Assembly: GCA_963663365.2 (NCBI GenBank)
Contig: CAXXIH010000001.1
Span: 1,860,001 to 1,924,000, forward strand
DNA: 64,000 nucleotides
Origin: G963663365 sp963663365
GTDB taxonomy: Bacteria > Hinthialibacterota > Hinthialibacteria > Hinthialibacterales > G963663365
Direction: 5' to 3'
Under the pieces are notes generated by a model. It worked only from the letters and a program-made list of their open reading frames with translations, had not been told where the DNA came from and made no database searches. The position numbers and the translations under genes are program-made. Below, piece by piece: positions 46,576-54,386 of this stretch. Positions within the stretch are counted from its first letter, which is position 1. Each line of letters starts with the position of its first letter.

Positions 46576-47083
46576 GCTTGTATCCCCTTCTATACTCTGC
46601 ATTTATGCTACTTCGCCAAACCGCAACAATATGGGAACGGATTTGATATACCCATAAAAAGAGTAACACACCGCTTTGGTAACGACCATATACAGGATTA
46701 GATGCCAAATGGGACCAAAACCGATCCTCCGGGCGGTCAAATAACCTTCCACCGGCCATATATATTGCTCTCATGTGGCGATGGGGACACAAAACACTCA
46801 CTTCGCCCCCCCCAGTCGGGTGGCAGTTTATGTGCTTATAGGTGCGGGTAATGATATTTTTGCGGTAATGGACAAATCCTTCGGCGGCGGTCCCGTCCGC
46901 GATGAAGGCAGGCATAAACCGGCGATTCTTTTGTGAAGTGCGCTAAGAACTGCCTGCCGGTACCTAAAATGAGATTTTGTTTTTTGAGGTACGGGCTCAC
47001 AGGCCAGCTCTTAAAATTTGTCCGATGTTGGCTTAACAGCTACAGTTTGTGATACATGAGACAAGGAAAGTAAAAAAAGAACC
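46576..47083. other. Divergent intergenic region with a possible small frame
   Basis: About 500 bp between the LRR gene and a glycosidase. A 51-codon frame runs from ATG 46781 to TGA 46934-46936 on the plus strand (MGTQNTHFAPPSRVAVYV, then IGAGNDIFAVMDKSFGGG). It is protein-like in composition but has no ribosome-binding site and may be a gene remnant. Near 47018 the sequence TCCGATGTTGGCTTAACAGC weakly resembles part of repeat R1. A ribosome-binding site AAGGAAAG precedes the glycosidase ATG. Confidence 0.3.
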
Positions 47084-49471
47084 ATGCGACTCTTACCCTT
47101 CATCATCTGTATGCCAGTTTGCTTTCTTTATGCACAGGACCTTGATACTAGTTTATCTGCAAATATCGATTCGGAGATTCCTTCATTTGCAGGCGCCGCC
47201 AGTAAATTTCCAGCACCGGGCTCCAAAAGGTTTTACCTGCATCAGGCATGCGACTATAAGATCGTGCAAGGCCGCCCGGATATGAAGTTTCAAATAAAGA
47301 ACGCAACCCGTAAAGAGTATGTCACCGGATACGGTTTTGTGATTCTCGAAAACAACCATAAAGAGTCGTTTGATTTCAAGAGAACAAGACAGCAGTTTGT
47401 GGATCATGCGCTGCCCTTGATAAAACAAACCATCACGCAAAACGGATTTGAATTTGAGCAGGATGCTTTTACAACAGTTCTGGAAGGCCGTCCACTTTTG
47501 ATGGTGCGCCTTCGTGTCGCACCAAAAGCGGGGGAAACTGCAGATAGTATCACCCTGGCCTGGCTGACAACCCGGCAGCCGCATCGTCAGTTTCATTCTC
47601 ATCCAAACGAAGATTATATCGTATTCGAACCCTGGGCGCCGGCATGGGAAAGCGGGCTCAAGCTGAACTATAGAAAGGGCTTTTTGTACAACAAGAAAGC
47701 CATCACGGCTGCCATACGCTACACCGATAATGCATCGATCAATACAGATGACATTTTTGCGGGCGTATTATCCATAGAACTTTCCTTTAAAAAAGAGAGG
47801 GAAGCAGTGATAAATATCTGCATCCCTTATGAAGGTGTGCAGCAGCCGATAGATGATAAAGACACCGGTTTGCAATGGAATGAGCAAAAGGCGTTTCAAC
47901 AGGGTCAGGAGGAACTGCTGAGGGCAGTCTCTTTTGAGGACGAGTACAAAAAACAAATTCGGCAATGGAAAAAACAACTACAGCGCGCAACGCATATTTC
48001 TGTGCCCGAGCCAATCGTCAACCATATCTATCGCACGCTAACCCTCGGCAATCTTCAGTTCCTCGGCAGCGCGCCGGATGTTGATTACTTACGTCCCGGA
48101 CAAGGAGGATATAATAATTTTTCCGTGGTTTATGGCTGGGAGTCGTCGCATTTTTTGACAATCATGGACAAGCAGGGCTTTCATGACGAAACACGGCGCG
48201 TGCTGGACTATCTTCTCACCAGCCAGCAGGGGGAACACGGTCCGACGGGAGACATCTCTACGGCCGAAGGCTGCTTTCGGCCCCATATTCATTGGATGTG
48301 CGAGACCGGCGCCATCCTGCGCATTTTTGCCGAACACGCTATTTGCAGCGGGGATTTAGCCGGGCTGCGTCGGGATTCACCTGCATTGCTGAAAGCTGCG
48401 CGGTGGATTCAAAACGAGCGGGCCCGCACCAAACAATTGGACAGCAACGGCAAAAAGGTGTTGCACTACGGCCTCATGCCCCCCGGACGCGCTACCGATT
48501 GGCCCGACATGGGCTATTTCTTATTTACCGATGCCTTTACCTGGCAGGGATTGGATCGCCTGGCCCGTGCATTTGAGAATGCGGGTTTACCCGAAGCCGT
48601 TTGGTTGCGAAAAGAAGCAGATGATTATCATCGCTGTATCCTTGACGCCATCCGGGGCGCGATCAAACCGCATCCGCTCGATCCATCACTCAAGTGGATA
48701 TCGGTCGAGTTATACGAAGATCCTGTCGAAGTCATGGCAACCACAACCTATAACAGCACTATGGCACTACTCAATTCGGGGGTGCTTGCCGCTGAGGATC
48801 CATTGTTTGGCGATATGGAGCGCTCACTAAGGAAATCCGGTTGCATGAATGACTTTTTTGCCTACAAAATGCGCACCATGGAGGATGAAACACTTAAGAA
48901 ACGCCAGGAAGAGTCCGCTGGCTCTAAAGTCGATCTTTATTATGTCACGAATTCTGAGCGGGGCTGGCACCGCAACTGGCTGCTTCGCGGCGAGCGCGTA
49001 AAGGCACTGCGATACTTTTACATGACCTTGGCGTATGCCACCACACGCGATGTGCATGTCAGCCATGAACGTTATTGTCCGCAACTCCCCTGGATGCTGC
49101 CCTGGCAACCCAATGCCAGTGGCAATGGGCGCATCCTGGATATGATCCTCAACTCTTTGGTGCTTGAGCAGGGAAACTCGCTGTGTCTGCTTTACGGCGC
49201 ACCCGATGCCTGGTTTGAGACTGGAGAGCCGCTTGGCGTCAATGGTCTGCACCTGTCCTTGGGGACTTTTGATTTCCAACTAAAGCCGGTAAAGAAAAGG
49301 CCCGGCGATTATGAATTCTCTTTTAAAATTGACGGCGATGCGCCGGAACGGTTGCTGCTGGCATTGCCATCAGCAGATGGAAAAGAACAGCGGCGGATTA
49401 TCGAGATGTCCACAAAAAAACAAAAATCCGCAACGTATTTAATCCACGATGGTCAAATTATCGAACGATAA
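47084..49471 (+). CDS. Secreted six-hairpin (alpha/alpha)6-barrel glycosidase-like protein
   Basis: 795 residues with a signal peptide (MRLLPFIICMPVCFLYAQ). A beta-sandwich N-terminal half (about 25-300) is followed by a helical barrel (about 310-720) with NNFSVVYGWESSHFLTIMDK, PTGDISTAEGCFRPH, WMCETGAILRIFAEH, MPPGRATDWPDMGYFLFTD and ERGWHRNWLLRGERV, and then a C-terminal beta strip. This layout is that of six-hairpin glycosidases (GH63, GH78, GH95, GH127-like clans). GWESSHF and the Trp/Asp-rich loops are typical of their active sites, but I cannot choose the family. It is divergent from the LRR gene and converges with the unknown 277-residue protein gene. Confidence 0.7.
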   Translation: MRLLPFIICMPVCFLYAQDLDTSLSANIDSEIPSFAGAASKFPAPGSKRFYLHQACDYKIVQGRPDMKFQIKNATRKEYVTGYGFVILENNHKESFDFKRTRQQFVDHALPLIKQTITQNGFEFEQDAFTTVLEGRPLLMVRLRVAPKAGETADSITLAWLTTRQPHRQFHSHPNEDYIVFEPWAPAWESGLKLNYRKGFLYNKKAITAAIRYTDNASINTDDIFAGVLSIELSFKKEREAVINICIPYEGVQQPIDDKDTGLQWNEQKAFQQGQEELLRAVSFEDEYKKQIRQWKKQLQRATHISVPEPIVNHIYRTLTLGNLQFLGSAPDVDYLRPGQGGYNNFSVVYGWESSHFLTIMDKQGFHDETRRVLDYLLTSQQGEHGPTGDISTAEGCFRPHIHWMCETGAILRIFAEHAICSGDLAGLRRDSPALLKAARWIQNERARTKQLDSNGKKVLHYGLMPPGRATDWPDMGYFLFTDAFTWQGLDRLARAFENAGLPEAVWLRKEADDYHRCILDAIRGAIKPHPLDPSLKWISVELYEDPVEVMATTTYNSTMALLNSGVLAAEDPLFGDMERSLRKSGCMNDFFAYKMRTMEDETLKKRQEESAGSKVDLYYVTNSERGWHRNWLLRGERVKALRYFYMTLAYATTRDVHVSHERYCPQLPWMLPWQPNASGNGRILDMILNSLVLEQGNSLCLLYGAPDAWFETGEPLGVNGLHLSLGTFDFQLKPVKKRPGDYEFSFKIDGDAPERLLLALPSADGKEQRRIIEMSTKKQKSATYLIHDGQIIER

Positions 49472-49539
49472 TTTGGCAACCGCTTGCCCGCTCCATTGGG
49501 TACAGGATCAGTCGGCAGGTCACTCCTCAGACGCAGCCT

Positions 49540-50373
49540 TTAGGACGACGCCTGCGGGAGGTTTTCGAGCCGGTAGTAGCTATCGTTTGCAGCGACGGAG
49601 ATTGCATAGACCATGGCTTGGAAAAGCTGTTCAGAAACTCTTTTATATTCTTTCTGATCATACTTATTAATTGCCATGTCATTCCAAGATCCCATTCCAC
49701 CAAAAACCCATGCCCTCTGACATGCATCTAGAATGGCCCGGGCTTGATCAGAAAGATGCCCGGCTGGAGCCAAATCCTGGTGATAACCATGCAGGTTCTC
49801 TCCGCCCGAATTAAGAGTATCCAACGCATCCACAAAGTTCTGCGTGAACAAACCACAACCACATCTTGTTGAGAATGAATAGATTTCCTTTAGTGCTTGT
49901 ATTAAGCAAGTTGCGGTACTTTGCAGATCATCCGGCTTAGGTTTCTCCGTGCCCCGCTTAGAAATACGACCATAGGTCACGCGCCAGATTCGCTTGGCGG
50001 GGGCGTCCTGATTCCATACTCTCCATCGAGAAACCCAAAACTCACTTCGGTTCTTCGGAAGAAGGACTTCTATTGACCATGGGCCACCGCCCCCAACAAT
50101 TCCGGCGGTTAAGTGCTCCAAGAGGGCATCCTGAGGCACCCATGTGATACGAATTCCGGTTGCATTTGAAATCCTAAGAAATTTGAACCACTCGTCCGGT
50201 GTCTTTGCGACTTCCTTTCCCAGCGGTATCAAGAAAAATCTTTTCACGAACGTTACGCTGTCGCAGAAGTCACAAGTAGAGTTCTCGGGAAAAAACTTGC
50301 CCACATCAGTTCCCTGTAGAAACGCATTACCGTAGCAGGTCAGCGCAACCATCTGTGCTGTTGGTCTAATCAT
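49540..50373 (-). CDS. Unknown protein, paralogue A of a duplicated family
   Basis: 277 residues, no signal peptide or membrane segment. It is clearly related along its full length to the 251-residue product at 50507-51262: shared VALTCYGNAFLQGTDVG, LLPKNRSEFW, REIYSFSTRC-like KEIYSFSTRCGCG, DLAPAGHLSDQAR, LDACQRAWVFGGMGSWND and AANDSYYRL. I do not recognise the family. The C-terminal half is helical, the N-terminal half mixed. Its start codon overlaps the stop of a sialidase-gene tail remnant (ATGA), the same junction used by two other genes upstream. This copy carries an extra segment near residues 40-62 (VKRFFLIPLGKEVAKTP) and a longer C-terminus (ENLPQASS). Confidence 0.75.
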   Translation of the reverse strand: MIRPTAQMVALTCYGNAFLQGTDVGKFFPENSTCDFCDSVTFVKRFFLIPLGKEVAKTPDEWFKFLRISNATGIRITWVPQDALLEHLTAGIVGGGGPWSIEVLLPKNRSEFWVSRWRVWNQDAPAKRIWRVTYGRISKRGTEKPKPDDLQSTATCLIQALKEIYSFSTRCGCGLFTQNFVDALDTLNSGGENLHGYHQDLAPAGHLSDQARAILDACQRAWVFGGMGSWNDMAINKYDQKEYKRVSEQLFQAMVYAISVAANDSYYRLENLPQASS

Positions 50374-50412
50374 CTTGTTTTCTTCCGCGCGCTCATACGA
50401 TCATCCAACCAT
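50371..50412 (-). pseudogene. Remnant of sialidase gene 3' end, copy 2
   Basis: Reads WLDDRMSARKKTR-stop in the same arrangement as the end of the gene at 52629-53969 (YLDYHDRMSAKKKTK-stop), with a short deletion. It directly overlaps the start of paralogue A. The 90 bp further upstream, to 50506, shows no similarity I can see. Confidence 0.7.
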
Positions 50413-50506
50413 CGTTATCGGTCGTATATCAAGGTCAAGTTAATTTATATTTCAAACTCCCAAAGACTGCCTCAAGCGTGGCCTTTAGGACGACGCCTGC
50501 GGGAAG

Positions 50507-51262
50507 TTATCCGAGTCTGTAGTAGCTATCGTTTGCAGCCGCGGCAATTGCATGGTGCAGGGCATGGAAAAGCTGATCCGAGACTCTTCTATATTCAATT
50601 TCATCGTCTCCATCAAATAGCAAGTCATTCCAAGATCCCATTCCGCCAAAAACCCATGCCCTTTGACATGCATCCAGAAGAGTTCGGGCTCGATCAGAAA
50701 GCTGCCCCGCTGGAGCCAAATCCGCATAATAAACATTCAAATTATTTTTGCCGGAATCAAGAATGTCCAACGCATCCTCAAAGACCTGCGACCAACCACA
50801 ACAACATCTTGTTGAGAATGAATAGATTTCCCTCAATGCCTGCCTCAAACGAGCTTCGTTGATTTGCAGGTCATCCAACTTAGATTTCTTCGTGGCTCTC
50901 TTGGAGATACGGCAATAGGCCAGATTGTCGCGGGCGCACCAATTCTTCGCTACATGCCGAGCGATCCAGAACTCACTTCGGTTCTTCGGAAGAAGGACTT
51001 CCAGTGTCCATGGGCCACCGGACCCGAAAAGTCCAACGGTCAAGCAATCCAAGAGAGCATTCCTCGGCGCCCATGAGAGACGAATGCCGATAGCATTTGA
51101 AGTCTTAAGGAACCTAAACCATTTTTCAACCGACATGAACGGCACGTGGTCGTAGAACATACAAGTGAGGTTCTTCGGAAAGAGCTCGCCTACGTCAGTT
51201 CCTTGTAGAAACGCGTTGCCATAACAGGTCAGCGCGACTATCCGTGCTATTTTTTCAGTCAT
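50507..51262 (-). CDS. Unknown protein, paralogue B of a duplicated family
   Basis: 251 residues, cytosolic by appearance. It shares the landmarks of paralogue A (VALTCYGNAFLQGTDVG, VLLPKNRSEFW, REIYSFSTRCCCG, DACQRAWVFGGMGSWND, AANDSYYRL) but lacks the internal segment near residue 45. It ends seven residues earlier because one base is missing relative to A just before the last codons; the A tail (LPQASS) can still be read in another frame. The start (MTEKIARIVAL) overlaps a sialidase-tail stop as ATGA. The conserved WVFGGMGSWND and the CYGNAF motif near the start are the best handles for a search. Function unknown. Confidence 0.75.
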   Translation of the reverse strand: MTEKIARIVALTCYGNAFLQGTDVGELFPKNLTCMFYDHVPFMSVEKWFRFLKTSNAIGIRLSWAPRNALLDCLTVGLFGSGGPWTLEVLLPKNRSEFWIARHVAKNWCARDNLAYCRISKRATKKSKLDDLQINEARLRQALREIYSFSTRCCCGWSQVFEDALDILDSGKNNLNVYYADLAPAGQLSDRARTLLDACQRAWVFGGMGSWNDLLFDGDDEIEYRRVSDQLFHALHHAIAAAANDSYYRLG

Positions 51263-51395
51263 TTTGTTTTCATTGGCACGTACATACGGTCATGGTAGTC
51301 GATGCAGTTCTCTATCCGGTGGAGTGTGATCAGGATGCTGTCATTCTGGTTATCCGATCCCCCACGCAATTGTCATAGGCGGTGTTTGACACGAC
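51259..51395 (-). pseudogene. Remnant of sialidase gene 3' end, copy 1
   Basis: Minus-strand reading NTAYDNCVG, then after a one-base frame change GSDNQNDSILITLHRIENC and IDYHDRMYVPMKTK-stop. It matches the last 42 residues of the pilin-sialidase gene (RTAYDDGVGGADNQHNSN, LITFHRIENYLDYHDRM). It is the end of a third sialidase-type gene whose body is gone, and it abuts paralogue B through an ATGA overlap. Confidence 0.85.
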
Positions 51396-51432
51396 AAATA
51401 TTTTTTCTCCCGGCAAGTTATGGACAATTAGG

Positions 51433-52632
51433 CTAATGATTTAGGCTGTTCCTGAAGTCCTTGATTCTATGAAAGGTCATAAAATTGGCATCATGACGAT
51501 TGGCAGCGCCGCCTAAACCGTCGTCATAACAAGTGCGGCTCACCATAACAAGGTCCTCTCCCTCGAAAACCCAGTCGGGATATTGAAAGGCATGATTCCA
51601 ATGATCAGGGTGGTGAAGCAGAATTCGCTCGATTGTCCAATCTCTTAGGTCTTCACTGCTAACAAGAACGACCGTGTTTCTGATGGATGCGGCATCCTTG
51701 TGTTTCAGCAAATCCAAATCCTTGGGTTGAATCCAATTGCTGACGGCCCAATATTTCTTCGAAGTGGGATCGAATCGCACGGTGAATTTTTTTCCCGTTC
51801 CATCGGGAAATGTGACGAAGCCTTCATAGGGATCAAAAGTGCATCGCTTTCCATCGGAACTCACATTCAATAAGGCTGCAACATTGTGTTGGCCGGCGAT
51901 TTCAACTCGAATCAAGTTTCCGATTTCACCGTCGGGTTTTACAACGACATTACCTTCACGCCATGACAGCATATTATGGTCATACCAATGCTGGACAATG
52001 CCCACGCCATTTGAAATGGTCCAGGATGCGGATTTTAGGAGATCTTTTTGAACAGGCGCCGATAACATTAAGGCCTTAAATGCCCCGTTATTGTGTTCTT
52101 CCATGGCCCGCCATATCCTGCCATTGTGTTCAATCACAGGTACTGGGGCGCAATGATAATCTCCTTCTGCAATGACACCGGTCTCTTCATCGATGGGATC
52201 GGTCCAAGTTGCGCCCCCATCCGTCGACTTCCTGATGATCATGTCACCCCCGCCCCCTCGCGTACCGATGAGATACAAGTCCCCTTGGAACACAAAAAGC
52301 GTTGACCACCATTGGTCTTTAATCGTCGTCAATTTTTTCCATGTCTTTCCTTTGTCAGTCGACGAGTAAACAATCGTTTCGTCATAAGCACGTCTATCTC
52401 CACCCGGTCCAAAATAATCATGGGAAGCCACATAATCTCCATTCGGCAAGATTGTGATACTCGGAGAGCCTATGTACTTTTTAGTCGATGCCGGCGAGTG
52501 GGCAATCACGGTACCGGGCACCATAGAAAAGTCGGGTTTAGCTTCCTGCCCCTGGGAGAATGCGTTTGGCTGGGCAACAAGCAGGCAAACACTCGTGACA
52601 CACAAAATTAATACAGCGAGTTTTGACTTCAT
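51433..52632 (-). CDS. Secreted sialidase-fold (BNR) protein
   Basis: 399 residues with a Sec signal (MKSKLAVLILCVTSVCLLVA). A six-bladed propeller of sialidase/BNR type is indicated by GSPSITILPNGDYVASHDY and by Asp boxes SSTDKGKTW and KSTDGGATW, with later blades ending ISNGVGIVQH, GFVTFPDGTGKKF and DWVFEGEDLVMVSRTCYDDG. It is close in length and layout to the 52629-53969 product (shared DDG.GGA.N.H..N..TFHRI end). GH33 catalytic residues such as RIP and the Tyr/Glu pair are not evident, so it may bind or cleave another glycan. The start overlaps the previous stop (ATGA), so the two are co-translated. Confidence 0.82.
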   Translation of the reverse strand: MKSKLAVLILCVTSVCLLVAQPNAFSQGQEAKPDFSMVPGTVIAHSPASTKKYIGSPSITILPNGDYVASHDYFGPGGDRRAYDETIVYSSTDKGKTWKKLTTIKDQWWSTLFVFQGDLYLIGTRGGGGDMIIRKSTDGGATWTDPIDEETGVIAEGDYHCAPVPVIEHNGRIWRAMEEHNNGAFKALMLSAPVQKDLLKSASWTISNGVGIVQHWYDHNMLSWREGNVVVKPDGEIGNLIRVEIAGQHNVAALLNVSSDGKRCTFDPYEGFVTFPDGTGKKFTVRFDPTSKKYWAVSNWIQPKDLDLLKHKDAASIRNTVVLVSSEDLRDWTIERILLHHPDHWNHAFQYPDWVFEGEDLVMVSRTCYDDGLGGAANRHDANFMTFHRIKDFRNSLNH

Positions 52633-53969
52633 TTTGTTTTCTTTTTCGCGCTCATGCGGTCATGGTAGTCGAGGTAGTTCTCGATCCGGTGAAATGTGAT
52701 CAGGTTGCTGTTGTGCTGGTTATCCGCACCACCTACACCATCGTCATAGGCTGTACGTGACAAGGCAATCAGGTCATCGCCATCGAACTGCCAATCCACG
52801 TACTGGAAACCGTGATGAGCCACGTCGTCTCCCTGCAGAACGATGTAGCGTACTTGCCAGTGGATCAAGTCGGGAGAAGTAATTAGCGCCAGTGTGTTGC
52901 GCGTACGTTCGAAATTATAAAAACCGTTCGACGTCAACAGTTTGCCGCGTTTGTTGGGCGCAAGCAGTTCCGGAGATTGGGAGTTAAGAAAGGCACGTAT
53001 CTCGGCATCGGGTGTGCGGTACTCGGGCGGCGCCCAGTTGGTCAGCGAGATGTATTGCTTGCTCTTGGGATCGTAACGGATGATAAATTTTTTACCCCCG
53101 CCGGGGAAATCGATAAAACCGGTCTTGGGATCGAAGCTGATTGTGTGATCCTCTTCATTGATGCGGATCATAGCGGCCGTATCACCGTGGGGAGGATGGT
53201 CGACACGAAGCATATTAACCAACTTGTCGTCCGGTGTGACGACGATGTTCCCTTCAAGCCAGCCATGGAACTCACCGTTGAGCCAGGAGGGATCGCGGGC
53301 CAGTTCGTTGCTAAATGTCCAACTCTTACGGTCGAGCAGGTCCGCATCCTCATCAGCAGACATGACGAAAGCCAAGAAACAGTGCCCCCACCCGGTATTG
53401 GGGATAGTGTTCTCAAATGCCTTCCAGATGCGGCCCTTGTGTACGACAACGGTCACGGGCCCCGTATGGTATCCATCCGTTTCGGTAAGCAAACCATGTT
53501 GCGCGCCGGTTGGTTCGGTCCAAGTCTTTCCGCCGTCGGTAGAGCGGCTGATATAGATACGCCCATTGCCGCCAGTGACGCCCATGAGATAGACCGCGCC
53601 GCGATGCTCAAACAGCGTACTCCAGGTGGTATGTTTGACAGCGCTCAGGTGCGTCCAGGTCCGGCCACGGTCGCTGGAGCGCTGCACGTGTGTGTCGCCC
53701 CCTTGTTGATAGCTGGCCAGGTAGTCGCCGCCGGGCAAGATGATAATGGACGGTGAATCGACAATACGGCCCGAAGACTTGGGCAAATGCGCCAACACAA
53801 CCCCCGGAACTTCGACGCCGTTAAGTAGTGTTCTTTGTGCGGGCGCATCGGCCTTGGCGCTTATTTGAGCAATGAGAAAATTCGGAGCCGCAGTCGCCGC
53901 CGGAATTCCGAGTATGGCGACAACAATCAGCAGTTCGGTCAGTGTGAAGGTTTTTCGTTGATTCAACAT
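52629..53969 (-). CDS. Pilin-signal/sialidase-fold fusion protein
   Basis: 446 residues. The N-terminus is a prepilin-type signal: MLNQRKTFTLTELLIVVAIL with Glu at mature position 5, and PNFLIAQISAKA as in pseudopilins. From about residue 45 it is a sialidase/BNR propeller (SPSIIILPGGDYLASYQQGG, SSDRGRTW, STDGGKTW, ISFDPKTGFIDFPGGGKKF) running to the end. The two parts are in one frame with no stop. A strong AGGAGG precedes the start (2 bp to ATG, 5 bp to a TTG). The residue before the cut site is Thr where Gly or Ala is usual, and the helix reads GIPAATAAP rather than GILAAIAVP, so processing is uncertain. Its last bases overlap the next sialidase gene. Confidence 0.83.
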   Translation of the reverse strand: MLNQRKTFTLTELLIVVAILGIPAATAAPNFLIAQISAKADAPAQRTLLNGVEVPGVVLAHLPKSSGRIVDSPSIIILPGGDYLASYQQGGDTHVQRSSDRGRTWTHLSAVKHTTWSTLFEHRGAVYLMGVTGGNGRIYISRSTDGGKTWTEPTGAQHGLLTETDGYHTGPVTVVVHKGRIWKAFENTIPNTGWGHCFLAFVMSADEDADLLDRKSWTFSNELARDPSWLNGEFHGWLEGNIVVTPDDKLVNMLRVDHPPHGDTAAMIRINEEDHTISFDPKTGFIDFPGGGKKFIIRYDPKSKQYISLTNWAPPEYRTPDAEIRAFLNSQSPELLAPNKRGKLLTSNGFYNFERTRNTLALITSPDLIHWQVRYIVLQGDDVAHHGFQYVDWQFDGDDLIALSRTAYDDGVGGADNQHNSNLITFHRIENYLDYHDRMSAKKKTK

Positions 53970-54150
53970 ATCCTCCTGTCGAGTATATGTTATACAACAG
54001 CGCTATTGATATGCATAGACGATTCAAATCAAGATGCTGTATCCATTAAACTTGCCAGGTACAAATCGGACTGCAACAACGCAAAATTCTTTCCTAATAT
54101 TCTGCGAGCATTTTAAATAAGGCAGGAATAAAATTGCGCTTTCTTTTTAG

Positions 54151-54359
54151 GCACAGACCAGCTATGGAAAAGCTGGTATGATGTCGATGCATCAAAACTG
54201 GGGCTTCAGAGTGATGCCCAGTCTGGGAACGCGGCTCCTGGAGGAGAAACGAAGATTCCTATGATAAATTTAGGCTAGCCCGATACTTAAGGTTATCTGT
54301 CCATTGCTACCGATGTACGATTCTCAAGAGAGCAAATGAATGAAGCAGGTTAATCTGCA
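54151..54359 (+). repeat. Leader duplication, copy 1 (before the dihaem gene)
   Basis: About 209 bp matching 56874-57083. The last 135 bp differ at only a handful of positions (for example AAGATTCCTATGA, TTTAGGCTAGCCCGATACTT, CGATGTACGATTCTCAAGAG). It ends in ATGAAGCAGGTTAATCTGCA, a copy of the first codons of the isomerase gene at 57064, here a dead start at 54340 that runs to a stop. The real start of the following gene lies 47 bp on. Confidence 0.85.
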
Positions 54360-54386
54360 TATCTCAGGAAACAAGGCAAAACGATC

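Noticed and set aside
46448..46915. 155-codon minus-strand frame upstream of the LRR gene
   Set aside because: It overlaps the start of the LRR gene in another frame, shows low-complexity mixed content and lacks any motif or ribosome-binding site.
52977..53756. 259-codon plus-strand frame
   Set aside because: Antisense to the pilin-sialidase fusion, no ribosome-binding site and no domain-like sequence.
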